Shown here in pieces: positions 11,447 through 20,531 of a stretch of DNA of 64,000 nucleotides (its first letter is position 1; each line of letters opens with the position of its first letter). The position numbers and the translations under genes were made by a program. Source of the stretch: RPQJ01 sp963731105 (GTDB lineage Bacteria > Pseudomonadota > Gammaproteobacteria > Steroidobacterales > Steroidobacteraceae); NCBI GenBank assembly GCA_963731105.1, contig CAVSUM010000011.1:384475-448474 (forward strand). Reading direction: 5' to 3'. The notes under the pieces were generated by a model, which was given only the letters and a program-made list of their open reading frames with translations, made no database searches and was not told the DNA's origin.

Positions 11447-13577
11447 GCAGCCGTTGTCCCGTCAGCGCGGCCACCGCGTTGGCGACGGCCGGCGCGATCG
11501 GCGGCGTGCCCGGTTCGCCGACGCCGCCCGGCTTTTCGCGGCTCGGCACGATGTGCACCTCGACCTGCGGCATGTCCGGCAGCCTGAGCACGCGGTAGTC
11601 GTCGAAGTTCGACTGCTGCACCCGCCCGTCCTTGAAGGTGATCGCGCTCTCGAGCGCCGGGCCGAGCCCGAACGCAATGCCTGACTCCATCTGTGCCTCG
11701 ATGGTCGCCGGGTTGACGGCGATGCCGCAGTCGATGGCGCACACCACGCGGTGCACCCGGATGCGTCCGGCCTCCACTGACACCTCCGCCACCTGCGCGA
11801 CGTAACTGCCGAACGACTCGTGCACCGCGATGCCGCGGGCCCGTCCCGCCGGCAGGGGTGAGCCCCAGCCGGCCTTGGCGGCGGCGAGTTCGAGCACGCC
11901 GAGGTGGCGGGGATGACCGGCCAGCAGGCGCCGTCGATACGCGAGCGGGTCGACGCCTGCGGCGCGCGCCAGCTCGTCCACCATGCTCTCCATCACGAAC
12001 GCAGTGTGACTGTGCCCGACAGAGCGCCACCACAGCACCGGGATCGGCGACAGGTAGTCGTGCAGCTGCACGCGGTGGTTCGGCACGGCCTTCAGGTACG
12101 GCGAATCCGCCGTGCCCTCGACCGAGGCCGGGTCGGCGCCGCCGTCGGGGGCCGCGAAGGGCGTACCGGCCAGCACCGACTGGCCAACCAGCGTGTGGTC
12201 CCAGGCCACGGGCATGCCGTCTTCGCCCAGCGCGACCGCCACGCGATGCAGGAACATCGGCCGGTAGTAGCCGCCGCGCACGTCGTCCTCGCGGGTCCAC
12301 ACCGTCTTCACCGCCGCGTCCGCCGCCTTGGCGACGTGCACGGCCTCGCTGACCCAGTCTGACGTCGGCGTCGCCCGGCGACCGAAGCCGCCGCCGAGGA
12401 AGGTCGTGTGCAGTTCCACCTGCTCGGGCTTCAGGCCCGTGATCCGCGCCGCAGCCGCCTGGTCCATGGTCTGGAATTGCGTGCCGGTCCAGATCTCGCA
12501 GCGGTCCGGGCCGATGCGCACCGTGCAATTGAGCGGCTCCATCGGCGCGTGCGCGAGGTAGGGCACGACGTACTCGGCCGTCAACGGTCGCTGCGACTTC
12601 GCGAGCGCTGCCGTCACGTCGCCGGCGCTCGCCGCGCCGCGGCCTGGCGTGCCGGCGAGTCGACGGAACTCGGCAAGCATGGCGCCGGAATCGAGCGTCG
12701 CGCCGGCGCCGAGGTCCCATTCGACCTTGAGCACCTCGCGGCCCTGCTGCGCGGCCCAGAAATGATCGGCCACCACTGCGACGCCGCTCGGCACCTGCAC
12801 CACCTTGCGCACGCCGGGCACGGCGCGTGCTGCGGTTGCGTCGAACGACTTCACCTTGCCGCCGAATACCGGGCTGCGCTCGACCACGGCAGTCAGCAGG
12901 CCGTCGAAACGCACGTCGAGACCGAACACGGCGCGGCCGTCGAGCTTCTCGGGCGTGTCGAGGCGTCGCGTCGGCCGGCCGATGACCTTCCAGTCCTTCG
13001 GGTCCTTCAGCGTGACCGTCTCCGGCATCGGCAACCGGGCGGCCTCTTCGGCGAGCTCCCCGTAACGCAGGCGCTTGCCGCCCGCGACGACCGTGCCGTT
13101 CTCCGTGCGGCAATCGGCCGGCGCCACGCCGAGGCGTTGCGCCGCAGCCTGCACGAGCAGCGTGCGCGCCGCGGCGCCGACCTGCCGGTAGCGATCGAAC
13201 TCGGACGGCGTCGTCGAGGAGCCGCCCGTCGCCTGGATCCCCCACGCGGTGTGCGCATAGGCCGGGGCTGCCGGCGCGTGCTCGACGCGGAACTTCGACC
13301 AGTCGGCGTCGAGTTCCTCGGCGATCAGCATCGGCAGCGAAGTCCAGATGCCCTGGCCCATCTCGGAGTGCGCCAGCAGCACGGTGATCGTGTCGTCGGG
13401 CGCGATGCGCAGGAAGGCGTTCGCGGGCGCCAGCTTGGCCGGCCCGGCGGGCGGCGCTTCGGCGGCATGGGCGAAGCGGCCGCGCAGCGGCACGTAGAAG
13501 GCGACCACCAGGCCCGCCGTGGACAGGGCAGCGGTCTTGAGGAATTCGCGACGGGTGAGGTCGGCACCGGTGCTCAT
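11418..13577 (-). CDS. iorB: Molybdopterin-binding subunit of a Tat-exported aldehyde/isoquinoline oxidoreductase
   Basis: A 719-residue xanthine-oxidase-family large subunit. It begins with a Tat signal (TRREFLKTAALSTAGLVVAF), so the holoenzyme should be periplasmic. The protein has the two repeated aldehyde-oxidase/xanthine-dehydrogenase molybdopterin domains; visible blocks include TTFLGGGFGRRATPTSDWV, then VWTREDDVRGGYYRPM, and GVGEPGTPPIAPAVANAV near the end. The ATG at 13577 has GGGAGGA just upstream and overlaps the iorA stop (ATGA). The two-subunit form with no FAD subunit matches isoquinoline 1-oxidoreductase/periplasmic aldehyde dehydrogenases. The real substrate is unknown. Confidence 0.9.
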   Translation of the reverse strand: MSTGADLTRREFLKTAALSTAGLVVAFYVPLRGRFAHAAEAPPAGPAKLAPANAFLRIAPDDTITVLLAHSEMGQGIWTSLPMLIAEELDADWSKFRVEHAPAAPAYAHTAWGIQATGGSSTTPSEFDRYRQVGAAARTLLVQAAAQRLGVAPADCRTENGTVVAGGKRLRYGELAEEAARLPMPETVTLKDPKDWKVIGRPTRRLDTPEKLDGRAVFGLDVRFDGLLTAVVERSPVFGGKVKSFDATAARAVPGVRKVVQVPSGVAVVADHFWAAQQGREVLKVEWDLGAGATLDSGAMLAEFRRLAGTPGRGAASAGDVTAALAKSQRPLTAEYVVPYLAHAPMEPLNCTVRIGPDRCEIWTGTQFQTMDQAAAARITGLKPEQVELHTTFLGGGFGRRATPTSDWVSEAVHVAKAADAAVKTVWTREDDVRGGYYRPMFLHRVAVALGEDGMPVAWDHTLVGQSVLAGTPFAAPDGGADPASVEGTADSPYLKAVPNHRVQLHDYLSPIPVLWWRSVGHSHTAFVMESMVDELARAAGVDPLAYRRRLLAGHPRHLGVLELAAAKAGWGSPLPAGRARGIAVHESFGSYVAQVAEVSVEAGRIRVHRVVCAIDCGIAVNPATIEAQMESGIAFGLGPALESAITFKDGRVQQSNFDDYRVLRLPDMPQVEVHIVPSREKPGGVGEPGTPPIAPAVANAVAALTGQRLRELPLKLRA

Positions 13578-14038
13578 TTCCGTTCCTCCCGGTGCAGCTC
13601 GGCGGCCCGGTGCACTGCGGCGCGGACACGCTGATAGGTCCCGCAGCGGCACAATTGCCGGCCGAGCGTCGCGTCGATCTGCTCGTCCGTCGGACGCGGA
13701 TTGCTGGCAATCAATGCAGCGGCCGACATGATCTGCCCGGACTGGCAGTAGCCGCACTGCACCACGTCCAGTTCGGCCCAGGCGCGCTGCACGGCGTGGC
13801 TCGCGTCCGCCGCGAGGCCCTCGATGGTGGTGACCGACTTGCCGGCCACCGACCCGGCCTTGGTCATGCAGGAACGGCGCGGCTCGCCGTCGACGTGCAC
13901 GAGGCAGGAGCCGCACTGGCCGACCCCGCAGCCGTACTTGGTGCCGGTCAGGCCGAGCAGGTCGCGCAGCACCCACAGCAGCGGCATGTCGTCGGGCGCT
14001 GCCACTTCGCGTTCCTGGCCGTTGACGCTGAATTTCAT
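13574..14038 (-). CDS. iorA: [2Fe-2S] subunit of the molybdenum oxidoreductase
   Basis: A 154-residue electron-transfer subunit. The plant-type [2Fe-2S] domain has KYGCGVGQCGSCLVHVDGE with the fourth Cys in PRRSCMTK. The second all-helical cluster domain has VVQCGYCQSGQIM and LGRQLCRCGTYQRV. ATG 14038 starts at MKFSVNGQEREV, where the family begins. It overlaps iorB by ATGA, so translation is coupled. It has no signal peptide and probably travels with the Tat signal of the large subunit. The order iorA-iorB-xdhC forms one transcription unit. Confidence 0.93.
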   Translation of the reverse strand: MKFSVNGQEREVAAPDDMPLLWVLRDLLGLTGTKYGCGVGQCGSCLVHVDGEPRRSCMTKAGSVAGKSVTTIEGLAADASHAVQRAWAELDVVQCGYCQSGQIMSAAALIASNPRPTDEQIDATLGRQLCRCGTYQRVRAAVHRAAELHREERK

Positions 14039-14176
14039 CGAGGAATCTCCCGTCGCAACGCGACCGGCCAAGATTACTCCCGGACGGGTCGAGGCTGTCG
14101 CCCCGCCCGGGAAAAAACCCGGCGAAGCGGCTACGATAGCGGCCCCCAGCAGATCCCCGGTTGCCCAGTCCCGGCC

Positions 14177-15514
14177 ATGCCCCGCGTCCACGTCCGCACC
14201 TTCGGCTGCCAGATGAACGAGTACGACTCCGCCCGCATGGCGGACGTGCTGCGTGCTGACCGGCGGCTACGAGCCCACGGACGACCCGGCCGAGGCCGAC
14301 CTGCTGCTGCTCAACACCTGCTCGGTGCGCGAGAAGGCGCAGGAAAAGGTGTTCTCGCTGCTCGGCCAGTGGCGGCAGCTGAAGCGTGAGCGCCCCGGCG
14401 TGATCATCGGCGTGGGCGGCTGTGTCGCGAGCCAGGAGGGCGAGGGCATCACCGAGCGGGCGCCGTTCGTCGACCTCGTGTTCGGTCCGCAGACCCTGCA
14501 CCGGCTGCCGGAGATGCTCGGCCAGCTCCGGGCGGACGGCCGCTCGGTGGTCGACGTGAGCTTCCCCGAGATCGAGAAGTTCGACCGGCTGCCGGAACCG
14601 CGCGCCACGGGCGCCACGGCCTTCGTGTCGATCATGGAAGGCTGCAGCAAGTACTGCACCTTCTGCGTGGTGCCGTACACGCGCGGCGAGGAAGTGAGTC
14701 GCCCGCTCGCGCAGGTGATGGCCGAGATCCGCGGGCTCGCGGCGCAGGGCGTGAGCGAAATGACGCTGCTCGGCCAGAACGTCAATGCCTATCGCGGCGC
14801 GCTCGAGGGTGCGGGCCACGCCGACCTCGCGGCGCTGATCTACCACGTCGCGGCGGTGCCCGGCATCGAGCGCATCCGCTTCACCACCTCGCACCCGGTC
14901 GAGTTCCGCGACAGCCTGATCGAAGCCTACCGCGACGTGCCGCAGCTCGCGAGCTACCTGCACCTGCCGGTGCAGAGCGGCTCCGACCGCATCCTGGCGC
15001 TGATGAAGCGCGGCCACACGGCACTCGAGTACAAGCAGAAGATTCGTCGCGTGCGCGAGGCGCGCCCCGGCATCAGCGTGTCGTCGGACTTCATCGTCGG
15101 CTTCCCCGGCGAGACGGAGCGCGACTTCGAGGCCACCATGGCCCTGATCGAGGAGGTGGGCTTCGACCAGAGTTTCAGCTTCATCTACAGTCGCCGCCCG
15201 GGCACGCCCGCGGCCTCGCTGCCGGACGACGTGCCGCACGAGGTGAAGCAGGCGCGGCTCGAGCGGCTGCAGGCGCGCATCGACGCGAACTCGCTCGCCA
15301 TCAGCCGTGCGATGGTGGGCTCCGTGCAGCGCGTGCTGGTGGAGCGCCCGTCGAAGCGGGACCCGCGGCAGCTCGCGGGTCGCACCGGGAACAATCGCTG
15401 GGTGAACTTCGACGGGTCGCCGGCATTGCTCGGGCGCTTCGTCGACGTGCTGATCACCGAGGCGATGCCGAACTCGCTGCGCGGCCGCGTCGCGACTCCC
15501 GAACGGAGCATTGC

Positions 15515-15518
<4 letters not shown>
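14177..15518 (+). CDS. miaB: tRNA-2-methylthio-N6-dimethylallyladenosine synthase MiaB, frameshifted near N-terminus
   Basis: A radical-SAM methylthiotransferase acting on i6A37 of tRNA. The UPF0004 domain starts MPRVHVRTFGCQMNEYDS. At MADVLRAD the frame slips; dropping one base near 14261 gives GGYEPTDDPAEADLLLLNTC in register with homologues. The first cluster ligands are in FGCQ, LNTCSVREKA and GVGGCVASQ. The radical-SAM motif is CSKYCTFCVVPYTRG. The C-terminal TRAM domain ends near LRGRVA. The stop overlaps the ybeZ start (TTGA). It is the first gene of the coupled chain leading to lnt. Confidence 0.93.
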
Positions 15519-16488
<970 letters not shown>

Positions 16489-16492
<4 letters not shown>

Positions 16493-16995
16493 CTCCCGTC
16501 CCGGAGTTGCGCGTCACGGTGCAGTTCGCTGCGCGGCGTCCCTGGGTGCCGGCGGCCACGGCGCTGCGGCGCTGGGCCCTGGGCGCGCGCGCGGCGGCCA
16601 CGCGCCCGGGACGGCGAGCGTTGCCGACCGGCGCGGACCTCTGCATCCGCATCGTCGGCAGCGCCGCGAGCCGGCGTCTGAATCGCGACTATCGCGGCAA
16701 GGACCAGCCCACCAACGTGCTGTCGTTCCCCGCCGGGGCGATCGAGAGTGCGCTCGGCGACGCGCTGGGCGACCTCGTCATCTGCGCGCCGGTGGTGGCT
16801 GCCGAGGCGCGTGCGCAGGGCAAGGCTGCCGCGGCGCACTGGGCGCACATGGTGGTGCACGGCGTGCTGCACCTGCACGGCTTCGATCACGAAAACGCGC
16901 GCGATGCCCGGATCATGGAAGGCCTCGAGGTGGCAATCCTGCGCGGATTCGGGTATCACGATCCTTACCGACTGGTCACTCCACAGCACCCATGA
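16489..16995 (+). CDS. ybeY: Endoribonuclease YbeY, 16S rRNA 3'-end maturation
   Basis: A 168-residue zinc-dependent RNase used in 16S rRNA maturation and 70S quality control. The metal motif HxxxHxxxxxH is present as HGVLHLHGFDH. Upstream are NRDYRGKDQPTNVLSFPAG and DLVICAPVV, typical of UPF0054. The ATG overlaps the ybeZ stop, and the TGA overlaps the ybeX start. The N-terminus has an Ala/Arg-rich stretch (about residues 30-45) that is longer than in E. coli. Confidence 0.95.
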
Positions 16996-17855
16996 GCGAA
17001 GAACGTCCCGGGTCGTCCGCCGGCTGGCTGCGACGCCTCGTGGAATCCCTGACGGGCGAGCCCCGCGACCTCGAGCAACTCACCGACGTGCTGGAGGACG
17101 CGCGCGACCGCGGGCTGATCGACGCCGACGTGCTCGCCATGCTCGAGGGCGTGCTCGAGGTTTCCGGGATCCAGGTGCGCGACGTGATGGTGCCGCGCTC
17201 GCAGATGGTGGTGGTCAACCGCGACGACCTGCCGGAGCAGATCCTGCCGGTCGTGATCGAGTCGGGCCACTCGCGCTTCCCGGTGGTGGGCGAGGACCGT
17301 GACGAAGTCGTCGGCATCCTGCTCGCCAAGGACCTGCTGCGCTACTTCGCACTCGAGGAGCGCGCGCAGTTCGACATCCGGGAGTGCCTGCGCCCCGCGG
17401 TGTTCATCCCGGAGAGCAAGCGGCTCAACGTGCTGCTCAAGGAATTCCGCGTCAGCCACAACCACATGGCGATCGTCGTCGACGAGTACGGCGGCGTGTC
17501 GGGGCTGCTGACCATCGAGGACGTGCTCGAGCAGATCGTGGGCGAGATCGGCGACGAGTACGACGTGGACGAAGGCGACGGCATCCGCAAGGAAGGCGAG
17601 CGCACGTTCGCGGTGCCGGCGCTGACGCGCATCGACGAGTTCAACGCCACGTTCGGCACGCGCTTTTCCGACGACGAGTACGACACCATCGGCGGCCTGG
17701 TGCTGCACGAGCTCGGCCGCATGCCGCGCCGCGGCGAGGCAGTCGAGATCGGCGGCCTCGAGCTCAAGGTGGTGCGCGCCGACCGGCGCCGGATCGAGAC
17801 GTTGCGCGTGACCACCGTCCGCGACGTCGACCTGCCCGCGCCCGGCCCCGGTTGA
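16992..17855 (+). CDS. ybeX: CBS-domain transporter-associated protein YbeX/CorC
   Basis: A 287-residue cytosolic HlyC/CorC-family protein. A pair of CBS domains is seen at about residues 70-195 (VRDVMVPRSQMVVV; GHSRFPVVGEDRDEVVGILL; NHMAIVVDEYGGVSGLLTIED). The C-terminal CorC_HlyC domain follows (FAVPALTRIDEFNATFGTRF). It has no DUF21 membrane domain, so it is the short YbeX type once linked to Mg2+ efflux and now also to ribosome biology. The gene is translationally coupled on both sides (ATGA with ybeY, TTGA with lnt). Confidence 0.94.
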   Translation: MSEERPGSSAGWLRRLVESLTGEPRDLEQLTDVLEDARDRGLIDADVLAMLEGVLEVSGIQVRDVMVPRSQMVVVNRDDLPEQILPVVIESGHSRFPVVGEDRDEVVGILLAKDLLRYFALEERAQFDIRECLRPAVFIPESKRLNVLLKEFRVSHNHMAIVVDEYGGVSGLLTIEDVLEQIVGEIGDEYDVDEGDGIRKEGERTFAVPALTRIDEFNATFGTRFSDDEYDTIGGLVLHELGRMPRRGEAVEIGGLELKVVRADRRRIETLRVTTVRDVDLPAPGPG

Positions 17856-19366
17856 AGACGCGCGAGTTCCTGGGCCGGCACGGGCACTGGCTGGCACCGC
17901 CCGCCGGGGCGCTGCTCGCGGCGGCATTCGCGCCGGCCTCGCTCGCGCCGCTCGCGGTGCTGTGCCCCGCGATCCTGTTCCTGTTGTGGGATGGCGCCAC
18001 GCCACGCGCAGCCGCCTGGCGCGGCTTCCTGTTCACTGGCGCGACGTTCATCGCGGGCACCTACTGGATCTACCACAGCGTGCACCTGATCGGCCAGGCG
18101 CCGGTGTGGGTCGCGCTGCTGCTGATGGTCGGCCTGGCGGCGATCATGGGCAGCTACACCGCGGCGCTCGGCTACGCAGTGGCGCGCTGGGGCGCGGCGC
18201 AAGGCGCGTGGCGCTGGCTGGTGCTGTTGCCGGCGGGCTGGGTGCTGGTGGAGTGGTTCCGCGGCTGGTTCCTGAGCGGCTTTCCCTGGCTCGCGCTCGG
18301 TTACAGCCAGCTCGCAACACCGTTGCGCGGCCTCGCACCGGTCGCTGGCGTGTACGGCATCAGCCTTGGCGTGGCGCTGCTGGCGGGCGTGCTGGTCACG
18401 CTCGTGCTCGGCAGGCGTGCGGACCGCATCGCGGCAGCCGTGATTGCCGTGGCCGTCGTTGGCACCAGCGCGGCGCTCGTGCCGGTCGAGTGGACCCGAC
18501 CGCGCGGCACCGAGTTGACGGTGGCGCTGGTGCAGGGCGCGGTGCCGCAGTCGATGAAGTGGGCGCCGGGCCAGCGCGAGAAGACCCTCGCGCTGTATGC
18601 AGGGCTGACGGCCGCGCACTTCGGCAGCGACCTCATCGTCTGGCCGGAGGCCGCGTTGCCGGCGCTGGAGCGCGACCTGCGCGAGTTCCTCGACGACCTG
18701 CACGCCACCGCCCGCGAACGCGGCTCGGACGTGATCATGGGCCTGCTGCGCCGCGACCCGGCGACCGGCGAGTTCTACAACGCGATGGCCTCGTTCGCCG
18801 CCACCGAGCAGTGGTACTACAAGCGCCGGCTGGTGCCGTTCGGCGAGTTCTTCCCCGTGCCAGCCGCGGTGCGCAACTGGATGCGCCTGATGAACCTGCC
18901 GTACTCCGACTTCGCAGCGGGCGCCGCGGACCAGGCGCCGCTCGAGGCGGGCGGCGAGACGCTTGCGCCCACCATCTGCTACGAGGACGCCTATGCGTCG
19001 GAGCAGCTGGCGCTGGCGCGACGCGCCTCGCTGCTCGTGAACGTCACCAACGACGCGTGGTTCGGTGATTCCACGGCGCCGCACCAGCACCTCGACATCA
19101 GCCGCATGCGCTCGCTCGAGACCGGGCGGCCGATGCTGCGCGCCACCAATGACGGCGTCACCGCGCTGATCGCGCACGACGGCACGCTGCTCGGGACGTT
19201 GCCGCAGTTCGAGCCCGGCGTGCTCACCGGCACCGTGGCGCCGCGCGAGGGCTCGACGCCGTACATGCGCTTCGGCAACTGGCCGGTCCTGGTGCTGTCG
19301 CTGCTGGCAGTCGCGCTCGGCCTGGCGTGGCCGCGGCGGCGCGCGCCGGCGGGGGAGGCGCGATGA
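17852..19366 (+). CDS. lnt: Apolipoprotein N-acyltransferase
   Basis: A 504-residue inner-membrane enzyme adding the third acyl chain to lipoproteins. Several N-terminal membrane helices (about residues 15-215) precede the periplasmic nitrilase domain. The catalytic triad is visible as Glu in LIVWPEAALPAL, Lys in WYYKRRLVPFGEF and Cys in TICYEDAYAS. A final membrane helix (WPVLVLSLLAVALGLAWP) ends the protein. TTG 17852 overlaps the ybeX stop. The protein acts on lipoproteins such as LptE and the Ala-rich lipoprotein in this window. Confidence 0.96.
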   Translation: MKTREFLGRHGHWLAPPAGALLAAAFAPASLAPLAVLCPAILFLLWDGATPRAAAWRGFLFTGATFIAGTYWIYHSVHLIGQAPVWVALLLMVGLAAIMGSYTAALGYAVARWGAAQGAWRWLVLLPAGWVLVEWFRGWFLSGFPWLALGYSQLATPLRGLAPVAGVYGISLGVALLAGVLVTLVLGRRADRIAAAVIAVAVVGTSAALVPVEWTRPRGTELTVALVQGAVPQSMKWAPGQREKTLALYAGLTAAHFGSDLIVWPEAALPALERDLREFLDDLHATARERGSDVIMGLLRRDPATGEFYNAMASFAATEQWYYKRRLVPFGEFFPVPAAVRNWMRLMNLPYSDFAAGAADQAPLEAGGETLAPTICYEDAYASEQLALARRASLLVNVTNDAWFGDSTAPHQHLDISRMRSLETGRPMLRATNDGVTALIAHDGTLLGTLPQFEPGVLTGTVAPREGSTPYMRFGNWPVLVLSLLAVALGLAWPRRRAPAGEAR

Positions 19367-20453
19367 GCGGGCGCGGCGGCGCGCTGACGCCCGAGGGCGA
19401 GCGCTATCCGCCGGCGCCGCACAAGCTCGATTTCCTGCCGCTCGAGCCACCGGCGTTCGGCAGCGCGCAACCGATCGCCGACGGCGTGCGCTGGCTGCGC
19501 ATCCCGTTGCCCATGGAACTCAACCACATCAACGTGTGGCTGATGGATGACGGCGACGGCTGGCTGCTGGTCGACACCGGCATGGCCCAGGACGTCTGTC
19601 GCCAGGCCTGGCTCGAGCTGGAGCAGCACGCGCTCGACGGACGGCCGCTGCGGCGCATCTTCGTCACCCACGACCACCCTGACCACATGGGACTCGCGCC
19701 GTGGCTTGCGGAGCGCCATGGTGCGACGGTCTGGATGTCGGAGCACGCCCATCGCTCGAGCGGCGAGTTCCTGCGCACCGAGCCCGCGGCGCTCGAGGCC
19801 CGGGTGCGCGCCTTCCTGCACCGGCATGGCGTCGAGGTGCGCGAAAGCGGACACGGCCGCGCGCCGACCATCGCACGTGGTTCGGCGGCTGGCCGGCGCT
19901 CGAGCGCGCCCCGGCCGATGGCGACGTGGTCGAGGCGGGCAGCGGACGCTGGCAGGTGATCGAGACCGGCGGCCACTGTCGCGGGCACCTGTGCCTGCAC
20001 GACGCCGGGCGCAACCTGCTGGTGAGCGGTGACCAGGTGTTGCCGACCATCTCGCCGAACGTGAGCGTGCTGTCGTCCACGCCCGACGCCGACCCGCTGC
20101 GGGACTTCCTGGCCTCGCTCGAGCGGCTGCGCGCGTGCGCCCCGTCGACGCTGGTGCTGCCCTCCCACGGACGGCCGTTCCGCGGCCTGCATGCGCGTCT
20201 CGCCGACCTCGAGGCGCACCACCACCAGCAACTCGAGGCGCTGCGCACTCACTGCGCGGAGCCACGCACGGCCTTCGAGTTGCTGCCGTCCATGTTCCGC
20301 CTGGTGCCGCGCGGCTTCCACCGGCTGCTCGCGATCGGCGAGGCGGTGGCGCATCTCAACTACCTGTGCGCCGAGGGGATCCTGGTGCGCCTGGTGGACG
20401 CCAGCGGCGTCGCCCGGTTCGTCGTCTCCCGCCCCGGATCGGTCGCCGGCTGA
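19363..20453 (+). CDS. Metallo-beta-lactamase-fold hydrolase, frameshifted
   Basis: This is an MBL-fold protein with the HxHxDH motif in RIFVTHDHPDHMGLAPWLA. The later His appears in ETGGHCRGHLCLHDAGRN and the Asp in LLVSGDQVLPTISPNVSV. The C-terminal helical part (LERLRACAPSTLVLPSHG; EAVAHLNYLCAEG) is as in the glyoxalase II-like group. Between VRESGHGRA and DHRTWFGGWPALE the frame changes by one missing (or two extra) bases near 19850-19870. This is the only clear lesion in the window that is not a simple one-base gain. ATG 19363 overlaps the lnt stop (ATGA). The exact substrate is unknown. Confidence 0.85.
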
Positions 20454-20531
20454 CGTCCGCCGGGCCCCGCTGCCGCGGCAGTGCCCGGCTCGGGTATCCT
20501 TGACGGTTCCACACAGGCCACCGGCACGCCC

